Assembly: GCA_013151555.1 (NCBI GenBank)
Contig: JAADIA010000070.1
Span: 1-29,803, forward strand
Length of the DNA stretch: 29,803 nt
Direction: 5' to 3'
From: Nitrospirota bacterium
GTDB lineage: Bacteria; NPL-UPA2; JAADIA01
Below the pieces are notes generated by a model that saw nothing but the letters and a program-made list of their open reading frames with translations, was not told the DNA's origin and ran no database searches. Both the position numbers and the translations under genes were made by a program. Of this stretch, positions 24,153-29,803 are shown in pieces. Every line of letters starts with the position of its first letter. Position 1 is the first letter of the stretch.

Positions 24153-24564
24153 AGATGGATTCCTGCTGTTTGAAGCAATTCTCTCGGTAGCTATTTTATC
24201 TTTTGGGTTGGTTCTGGTACTCCATTCCTTTACCGGTTCTCTTAAAGCTGCCCGGATTTCTCAGAATTATATGAGAGCTGTTTTGCTTCTCGAAGCAAAG
24301 ATGACGGAGTTGGAATGGAAAGGGTCTCTTGACTCAGGAATTTCCGAAGGGAAATTTTCTCAGAAAAACGAGAGATTCGCTTGGAAGATTGAAGCCACGC
24401 CGGTTGAAGAAATTTCCGGCGAAGACGAAGAGAAAAAAAGGGTTGAGTTAAACAAAGTACATCTCACCGTATCCTGGTCCGAGGGCAAGAAGGTAGAGCG
24501 GATAGAATTAACCACCTACCTCAAAAGCCAAGAGAAAGAAAGTGAAGAGCAAAGTGAAGAATAA
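24112..24564 (+). CDS. gspI: Minor pseudopilin GspI-like
   Basis: The 150-residue product has a prepilin site RDG/FLLFEAILSVAIL with Glu5 and a small C-terminal domain (KMTELEWKG, then VHLTVSWSEG) like GspI, whose TELEW-type segment is common to the family. The start is TTG at 24112 with GGGGGG upstream; GTG at 24118 is the alternative. It overlaps gspH by 41 bp and gspJ by 23 bp, so the pseudopilin genes form a tightly coupled block. Confidence 0.85.
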   Translation: MAVFRYSITAKKNRDGFLLFEAILSVAILSFGLVLVLHSFTGSLKAARISQNYMRAVLLLEAKMTELEWKGSLDSGISEGKFSQKNERFAWKIEATPVEEISGEDEEKKRVELNKVHLTVSWSEGKKVERIELTTYLKSQEKESEEQSEE

Positions 24565-25177
24565 AGGATTTACTCTTATAGAGCTTATCATTGCCATGTT
24601 AATATTTTCCATAGTAGCAGTAGCTATCTATTCTACTTTTTCTACCGGTTTAATTGCCTGGAGAAAAGGAGAAGAAAGCAGCCGTTCATATCAAAATGCC
24701 CGCCTGATTTTAAACAAGATGGCTTTAGAATTAAGGAATGCTTTCTTTTATTCAAACATTAAATTCGTGGGAAAAGCGAACGAGTTGTATTTTGCTACCT
24801 TTCTTCCCTTCTCTTCCGTTCCGGGAATTGATCATCAACTTCAACTATACCGGGTTGCCTATCACCTTGATAATAACCACTCTCTCCAGCGTCAGGAAGA
24901 AAGCCTCCCGGAAGTTTTCCAGGGAAAGGAAGAAAAAGCACAAGAGTTTTCCTCTTCTGTCCGGGAATTGAGCTTTGCTTATGGTTATGAATATTATGGG
25001 GAAGGGAAAAAAGAACCTCAATTCATCTGGAAGGATGAGTGGACAGATAAGGAAGCAGTTCCTTCCCTGGTAAGGATTACTCTTACCCTTGAGGGTAACT
25101 CCGGCACTCCGGAAGGAATCACCTTTGTCAGAACGGTATATCTGCCCACAGGAATAATAGGGATAGAAGAAGAGTAA
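24542..25177 (+). CDS. gspJ: Minor pseudopilin GspJ-like
   Basis: The 211-residue product starts at GTG 24542 and carries a prepilin site KNKG/FTLIELIIAMLIF with Glu5. The globular part has the GspJ pattern (RLILNKMALELRNAFFY, a late AYGYEYYG and VRITLTLEG). GspJ joins GspI and GspK in the tip complex. It overlaps gspI by 23 bp and gspK by one base. Confidence 0.88.
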   Translation: MKSKVKNKGFTLIELIIAMLIFSIVAVAIYSTFSTGLIAWRKGEESSRSYQNARLILNKMALELRNAFFYSNIKFVGKANELYFATFLPFSSVPGIDHQLQLYRVAYHLDNNHSLQRQEESLPEVFQGKEEKAQEFSSSVRELSFAYGYEYYGEGKKEPQFIWKDEWTDKEAVPSLVRITLTLEGNSGTPEGITFVRTVYLPTGIIGIEEE

Positions 25178-26235
25178 TGGTATTCAGAAGCAAGAAGAAA
25201 AAAGAAAAAGGCACTATTCTGATTATCACTCTCTGGATTCTGGCTATCTTAGCCGTCCTTGCGGTAGGGTTTGCTTATAGAATGAGTTTAGAACTAAAGT
25301 TGACAGGCTATCAATTGGGAAGATTGAAAGTTCTTTACTTGGCCAAGGCAGGAATAAGGAAAGCCATCCTGGAATTAGAAAAAGATACAAATAGCTATGA
25401 TACCCTTCAGGAAGCCTGGAGTAACAACGAAAAAGCTTTCCGGAAGATTAAATTGGGAGATGGCTGGTTCACGGTAAGTTATTCTCTCCCTAAAGAGGAT
25501 TCAGAAGAAAAAGTCGTCTTTTACGGAATGATGGATGAGGAACGCAAGATTAATATAAACAAGGCTTCTAAGGAAACCCTTGAAGCTTTGTTTGAGCTGG
25601 TCGATGAACCTAAGAGCACTGATATTGCTGCCTCTATTGTGGATTGGCGAGATCCTGATAGTAAAGTCGAAGAAGGTGGAGCTGAAGATTCTTACTACCG
25701 GAGCCTGGATAAACCTTATGACTGTAAAAATGCTGATTTCGAGATGATAGAAGAACTATTGTTGGTTAAAGGAGTAACTCCTAAACTGTTATCTAAAGTT
25801 CGGAATTTGATTACCATCTATGGAGAAGGAAGAGTTAATATCAATACTGCCGGGAAGAAAGTATTACAGGCTCTGGGACGAGGGATGGTCCGAGCCCGGA
25901 ACATCCCGGAAGTCGATGAGAACACAGCTGATAACCTGGCTGAGAGAATTATCCGTTTTCGTGAGCAGGGACAAACGGAAAAAGATGAAGAATATATATT
26001 TAAAGATTTAAACGACATAGTAAATAAAATGAGCAGGTTTGAGGGAGGAACAACAGGGTCCGGAGAAAACAATTTGATCAATGCTCTCAAACCTCAACTT
26101 GCGGTAAGGTCAAGCAATTTTAAAATTACGGTTATCGCTTCCCTGAACGATGGGAAGGTAGTCAAGACAGCTACTGCTATTGTAGCGCGTAATAGCGGTC
26201 AATCAACTATAATAAGGTATTGGCATGATAATTAA
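25177..26235 (+). CDS. gspK: Minor pseudopilin GspK
   Basis: GspK caps the pseudopilus tip. The 352-residue product has a prepilin-like start KEKG/TILIITLWILA that lacks Glu5, the hallmark of GspK, and then the large insert with two ININ-type segments (ININKASKETLEAL, VNINTAGKKVLQAL) of the GspK SAM-like domain. Length fits. It overlaps gspJ by one base (TAATG) and the next gene by 11 bp. Confidence 0.94.
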   Translation: MVFRSKKKKEKGTILIITLWILAILAVLAVGFAYRMSLELKLTGYQLGRLKVLYLAKAGIRKAILELEKDTNSYDTLQEAWSNNEKAFRKIKLGDGWFTVSYSLPKEDSEEKVVFYGMMDEERKININKASKETLEALFELVDEPKSTDIAASIVDWRDPDSKVEEGGAEDSYYRSLDKPYDCKNADFEMIEELLLVKGVTPKLLSKVRNLITIYGEGRVNINTAGKKVLQALGRGMVRARNIPEVDENTADNLAERIIRFREQGQTEKDEEYIFKDLNDIVNKMSRFEGGTTGSGENNLINALKPQLAVRSSNFKITVIASLNDGKVVKTATAIVARNSGQSTIIRYWHDN

Positions 26236-27877
26236 AAAAATTAAGTTATTCTTTATCTCCCTTCGAGGACAGGGAAATAAAGCAAAAATTGTCCTGAATT
26301 CGATCTTAAAAAAGCCTGTACTTAAACAGCCTCTTCCTAAGCCCGGAGAGCGGTTCAGGAGAAGAAAACCAACCTTCTTTTTAAAGAACTCTCTTAGGAA
26401 GAAAAGAGAAGTTATCACCGGACTCGATTTCAATTCTTTATCTCTAAAATTAATTCAAATCCGTAAGGATTCACAAAAAAAGGAAATCATCAACTTAGCG
26501 ACAAAGAAATGCCTTTCTTCCTCCAAGAAAGACATCTCACAAGCTCTGCGAGAGCTTCTCCACGAGCTGAAAATAAGACCCGAACATCTAATTACCTCTA
26601 TCCCTCGACATCTTACTACGATAAGATACCTCGAGTTACCTTCCGGTAAAAAGGCTGAAATAAAAGAGATGGTAAGTTTTCAAGCCGTAAAACTGATCCC
26701 CTACTCCAGGGAAGAGATGATAATCGATCATCAGATTATAGAGACTAACAAAGAAGGGTACTCAAAGGTAATGGTGATCATCGTTCACCGGGATGTAATT
26801 AATAAACATCTTGAGATCTTACGAGAAGCTGATCTTAGCCCGGAGAACATAAAGTTAAGCTCGCAAGCCATCTCTAATTTCTATTTTCTCAGTCAAGGTG
26901 AACAAAATACTGTTAATGAATCTCCTGTTGCCCTGATCGATATAGACTTTTCCTTAACCAATGTAGAGGTTGTCTTTCAGAAAAAACTAATCTTCAGCCG
27001 CAGTCTTTCCTTAGGCATTACCCATCTGCTTGAAGAACAAAAAGGTCTCGGAGGAGAGACCGCTCAAGGAAAATGGAAGAAGAAATTAATAAATGAGATA
27101 AAACAATCTTTTGCTGCCTATAAAAGAGAGAGAAAAAATCAAGAGATAACCAGAATTGTTTTAGGTGGAAGCACAACTGACTTCCCGGGCTTAGATAAGG
27201 ATTTACGAGAAGAATTCTCTCTACCAGTGGAAATTATAGACCTCTTCGCTAATTTGGATATCGCTAAAGGGATTTCACCGGTACAGAAGATTGAGGGTAA
27301 AGAGGTTTCCCTCTGGACGGTTCTGGGATTAGCCGCTGCCGGCAGTAAGACGGATGTGAATCTCCTGCCTTTGGACATCCAACAAGAAAGGGAAAAAGAA
27401 TCAAGCCGAAAAAATATTGTTTTAACCATAACCCTTTCTTTAATTGCTCTTCTTTTGATTTTCACTATTTTCTTTGAAAAGCTACACGAACGGGAAAAAT
27501 ATTTAGATTTCTTAAATCAGCGGATATTACAGACTACTCCTTTAGCAGCACAGGTAAAGACTATGAAAGAGAGAATAAAAGTCATTCAGAACAGGTTAAA
27601 CGAAGAAGGTTCCAGCTTAGATATTCTCTCCGAATTATACCGGATAATCCCCAAAGAAATTTCTCTTACTGTATTTAAATTTGACAAAGACAAGTTGATA
27701 ACTTTAAAGGGAACATCCTCTGCAATGTCGGATGTTTTCAAACTAATCACCGTCCTGGAAAAATCAACTTATTTTGAAAATGTGGAGCATAAATATGCTA
27801 AAACAAGAAGAGGGAAAGATATTACCGACTTTTTGATTTATTGTTCCCTAACTAGGACAGGAGGGAAAAAACATTGA
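26225..27877 (+). CDS. GspL-like PilM-PilN fusion protein
   Basis: GspL anchors the ATPase to the inner membrane. The 550-residue product has a basic N-terminal extension (about 1-60), a PilM/FtsA-like actin fold (starting TGLDFNSLSLKLIQI near 65, with ALIDIDFSLTNVEV and IVLGGSTTDFPGL), one membrane helix (about 397-418) and a PilN-like periplasmic ferredoxin fold with coiled coil (about 420-550). In type IV pili, PilM and PilN are separate; here they are one chain, as in GspL. The overall length exceeds typical GspL. It overlaps gspK by 11 bp and the next gene by 4 bp. Confidence 0.82.
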   Translation: MIIKKIKLFFISLRGQGNKAKIVLNSILKKPVLKQPLPKPGERFRRRKPTFFLKNSLRKKREVITGLDFNSLSLKLIQIRKDSQKKEIINLATKKCLSSSKKDISQALRELLHELKIRPEHLITSIPRHLTTIRYLELPSGKKAEIKEMVSFQAVKLIPYSREEMIIDHQIIETNKEGYSKVMVIIVHRDVINKHLEILREADLSPENIKLSSQAISNFYFLSQGEQNTVNESPVALIDIDFSLTNVEVVFQKKLIFSRSLSLGITHLLEEQKGLGGETAQGKWKKKLINEIKQSFAAYKRERKNQEITRIVLGGSTTDFPGLDKDLREEFSLPVEIIDLFANLDIAKGISPVQKIEGKEVSLWTVLGLAAAGSKTDVNLLPLDIQQEREKESSRKNIVLTITLSLIALLLIFTIFFEKLHEREKYLDFLNQRILQTTPLAAQVKTMKERIKVIQNRLNEEGSSLDILSELYRIIPKEISLTVFKFDKDKLITLKGTSSAMSDVFKLITVLEKSTYFENVEHKYAKTRRGKDITDFLIYCSLTRTGGKKH

Positions 27878-28410
27878 TTCTTTCTAATTTGTCAAAGCGG
27901 GAGAGATGTATTTTCTTTATATCCCTGGCGGTAGTTTTTTTAGCCCTATCCTATAATTTTCTTATAGAACCCCTGGCTCAAAGATGGACAAAAGTAAACG
28001 CTGAGATTGTCAGGAAAGAAATGGAATTGGAAAGAAATTTAAAGATTATAAGTGAGAAAAAAATTGTTTTCGAAGAATATAAGAAATATGCTGAGCAAGT
28101 GAAAGCAAAAGGTTCGGACGAAGAAGAGATAGCCACCCTCTTACAGGAAGTAGAGACTATAGCTGCAAGGACTTCCGTCCGTCTGACCAATGTTGATGAA
28201 CCTCCTCCGGTAAAAAAGACAAAATTTTATAAACTATACGGTGTGAAGATAGAACTGGAGGCCCCTATAGGACCATTAACCAAATTTATCTATCAGTTAG
28301 AAAAATCGCCCCAGGTTTTAAGTGTCCAGCAACTTCGTTTGAGTGCCAAGAGCAGCCGGTCATCCATACTCCAAAGCTATATGTTAATCACTAAAATTCT
28401 CATTCCTTAA
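27874..28410 (+). CDS. GspM/PilO-like inner-membrane protein
   Basis: The 178-residue product has a short cytoplasmic N-terminus, one membrane helix (about 10-30), a coiled-coil stretch (about 40-80) and a ferredoxin-like periplasmic domain (VRLTNVDEPPP, then YGVKIELEAPIGPLTKFIYQLE and LSVQQLRLSAK). This is the GspM/PilO fold that pairs with the GspL/PilN partner. Start is TTG at 27874 overlapping the previous stop (TTGA), with AGGAGGG upstream. It ends the gsp block before a new promoter. Confidence 0.82.
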   Translation: MILSNLSKRERCIFFISLAVVFLALSYNFLIEPLAQRWTKVNAEIVRKEMELERNLKIISEKKIVFEEYKKYAEQVKAKGSDEEEIATLLQEVETIAARTSVRLTNVDEPPPVKKTKFYKLYGVKIELEAPIGPLTKFIYQLEKSPQVLSVQQLRLSAKSSRSSILQSYMLITKILIP

Positions 28411-28448
28411 CCCTTCTCTCCCTGATGTGAACATTCCTCTGAGTCGCC

Positions 28449-28477
28449 TTGACATAAAAGGGTTCGGGTGGTATACT
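28449..28477 (+). promoter_or_regulatory. Strong sigma-70 promoter for the MerR-like/exeA operon
   Basis: TTGACA (28449-28454), a 17-base spacer and TATACT (28472-28477) are close to consensus. The 17-bp spacer is unlike the 19-20 bp spacing of promoters activated by DNA-twisting MerR regulators. Confidence 0.72.
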
Positions 28478-28499
28478 TACTCTTGAAGTAGAGAGTAAG
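28476..28499. promoter_or_regulatory. Perfect dyad over the transcription start
   Basis: CTTACTCT-N8-AGAGTAAG gives 8-bp perfect arms spanning the predicted start site, right after the -10 box and before the ribosome-binding site (AGAGGTAAAG). It is well placed to be an autoregulatory operator for the MerR-like protein encoded next, or a 5' mRNA hairpin. Confidence 0.5.
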
Positions 28500-28510
28500 A
28501 AGAGGTAAAG

Positions 28511-28774
28511 ATGGATAACATTTATCTTATCAAAGACTTGGCAGCAATCACAGATTTATCTATTTATACTATTAAATATTATCTTAAGATTGGTTTAATA
28601 AAAGAAGCCGGACGAAGTCCGGAAACCAATTTCAGATATTTTAATGACTCCACTGTTCATCAGTTAAGGAGGATAAGAGAGCTGCGAACTCAAAAACTCT
28701 CTCTTAAAAGGATAAAAGATATCCTGCCGTCTCACTCTTCCCTGCCATCTGAGGCAGAAAGAAGAGTTGGTTGA
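28511..28774 (+). CDS. Mini MerR-type regulator (DNA-binding domain only)
   Basis: The 87-residue product consists almost only of a winged-helix MerR domain: IKDLAAITDLSIYTIKYYLK recognition helix-turn-helix, a wing with NFRYF, and a second helix pair (TVHQLRRIRELRTQKLSLKR). No effector-binding domain or long dimerisation helix follows, so it may be a small autorepressor or need a partner. It lies in its own promoter unit between the secretion genes and an ExeA-like ATPase. Its stop codon overlaps a TTG that could start the next frame. Confidence 0.8.
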   Translation: MDNIYLIKDLAAITDLSIYTIKYYLKIGLIKEAGRSPETNFRYFNDSTVHQLRRIRELRTQKLSLKRIKDILPSHSSLPSEAERRVG

Positions 28775-28788
28775 AGATAGGAAAGAAG

Positions 28789-29604
28789 ATGAGTTACTTT
28801 AGAGTGCTTGGTCTGGAGAAAGAACCCTTTTCTACCAGTCCCGATCCTGCTTTCTTCTATCGCTCACTGTCCCATAAAACAGCCCTGCACAGGGCGGAAA
28901 TATCCCTTCGGCTGAGGAGAGGATTAACTTTAATTTTAGGTGATGTAGGCACAGGAAAGACCACCTTAAGCAGAATTCTTCTCCAATCGCTCAAAGAAGA
29001 GGAAGGTTTCATTTTTCACCTTATCTTAGACCCCCATTATAAGTCCGAATTTCAATTTCTCTCATCTTTAATAAAAATGTTTCAGGTGAAACCGGCCTTT
29101 CGTTCAACTATGGATTATAAAGAGGCTTTGGAAAAGTATCTTTTTCAGAAGGGAGTTGAGGAAAACAAGACCGTTATCTTGCTGATCGACGAAGGGCAGA
29201 AGCTTACTCCTTCCCTTTTAGAGATCCTCCGTACCTTATTAAATTATGAGACGAATGAGTATAAACTGTTGCAGTTGATAATCCTGGCTCAGATGGAATT
29301 ACTTCCCCGGATCAGAAGAATAAATAATTTCATGGACCGGATCAGCTTAAAGTATATTATTAATCCCCTTGATGAACAGGAAGCCAAGGAGATGATTAAC
29401 TTTCGCTTGCAACAGGCAGGTTATCAACCACACTCAAGCCTCTTTACAGATGGGGCAATTACCCGGATACACGCTCATTCCCAGGGTTATCCCCGGAAGA
29501 TAACTCTCCTCTGCCATAATGCTCTGGAATCTCTGGTCATGAAAGAGCAAAGCCTTGTAACCGAGGAACTTATTCAAGAGTTGATTGAACAAGAGGTGAG
29601 ATAA
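28789..29604 (+). CDS. ExeA/GspA-like AAA ATPase
   Basis: ExeA-type ATPases help insert or assemble the secretin through the peptidoglycan in type II secretion; a related MshM works in MSHA pili. The 271-residue product has the family N-terminus (LGLEKEPFSTSPDPAFFY), Walker A GDVGTGKTT, Walker B VILLIDEGQKL, and a C-terminal AAA lid (GYPRKITLLCHNAL). The peptidoglycan-binding C-terminal domain of full ExeA is absent. The ATG at 28789 (AGGAAAGAAG before it) was chosen over a TTG at 28771. It follows the MerR-like gene by 14 bp. Confidence 0.88.
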   Translation: MSYFRVLGLEKEPFSTSPDPAFFYRSLSHKTALHRAEISLRLRRGLTLILGDVGTGKTTLSRILLQSLKEEEGFIFHLILDPHYKSEFQFLSSLIKMFQVKPAFRSTMDYKEALEKYLFQKGVEENKTVILLIDEGQKLTPSLLEILRTLLNYETNEYKLLQLIILAQMELLPRIRRINNFMDRISLKYIINPLDEQEAKEMINFRLQQAGYQPHSSLFTDGAITRIHAHSQGYPRKITLLCHNALESLVMKEQSLVTEELIQELIEQEVR

Positions 29605-29766
29605 ATGAACGAGGAGCTGTCTCCTGAAGAAAAATTATTGAATCTTATCAAGGGGCAATCTAAGATATCCGCAGATTCAGAGAGACGGGATTCTCCTTCT
29701 TTGCCACCTGCTAAAGAGAATCCGGATACCTCAAAAACAAACCTTCTAAATATAATTTATGACTAA
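29605..29766 (+). CDS. Short hypothetical ORF after exeA
   Basis: A 53-codon frame starts directly after the ExeA stop codon and reads MNEELSPEEKLLNLIKGQ, then a Ser/Pro-rich stretch and LLNIIYD before TAA. The acidic start resembles N-termini of larger secretion or pilus proteins, so it may be the start of a truncated or frame-shifted gene; it could also be a genuine small protein. The last 37 bases of the window (29767-29803) hold nothing recognisable. Confidence 0.4.
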   Translation: MNEELSPEEKLLNLIKGQSKISADSERRDSPSLPPAKENPDTSKTNLLNIIYD

Positions 29767-29803
29767 ATAGGCATTAATTCCACACCTCTTAACACAGGAA
29801 AGT

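Overview
The window most likely comes from the genome of an uncultured Gram-negative (diderm) bacterium. Evidence for two membranes is a type II secretion system, a TolC-like outer-membrane factor, a LolD/MacB-type exporter and lipoboxes. No rRNA or tRNA gene was seen. Codon use is AT-leaning with many AGA codons. The gene content (PilM-PilN fusion in place of GspL, ExeA-type ATPase, Thermotoga-like lactate dehydrogenase, a pyruvate kinase without its C-terminal domain) would suit an Omnitrophota-like candidate phylum, but this placement is an inference and is weak.

Layout: everything left of about 19,900 is on the minus strand and everything right of about 20,100 is on the plus strand. From left to right: (1) 1-2,300, a partial PilZ-domain gene at the edge with a structured leader, then small genes (membrane protein, zinc-ribbon protein, 4-oxalocrotonate tautomerase) separated by repeated copies of the tautomerase 3' end. 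(2) 2,317-5,540, a short pyruvate kinase whose 3' end overlaps a large EF-hand membrane protein of unknown role. (3) 5,600-9,242, a propeller-like lipoprotein, then a B12-binding-type radical SAM protein directly downstream of an L-lactate dehydrogenase with a near-consensus promoter. (4) 9,552-16,408, a seven-gene unit in transcription order: ECF sigma, anti-sigma, Spy/CpxP-like protein, TolC-like factor, MacA-like adaptor, ABC ATPase, MacB-like permease. An ECF-type promoter precedes the sigma gene. (5) 16,496-19,900, argS-lipB-lipA. (6) 20,112-28,410, type II secretion genes gspE-F-G-H-I-J-K, a GspL-equivalent PilM-PilN fusion and a GspM/PilO-like gene. (7) 28,511-29,766, a mini MerR-type regulator, an ExeA-type ATPase and a 53-codon ORF.

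The most interesting unit is the ECF-controlled exporter. Its genes overlap or nearly touch except for a gap after the anti-sigma gene that holds a perfect palindrome. A plausible model is that the Spy-like protein and anti-sigma sense an envelope cue and release the sigma factor, which reads its own promoter and drives a tripartite MacAB-TolC-type pump. The secretion cluster lacks gspC and gspD in this window; the secretin may lie beyond the right edge. Near-consensus sigma-70 promoters (TTGACA-like, 16-18 bp spacer) could be read upstream of the PilZ gene, ldh, argS, gspE and the MerR-like gene.
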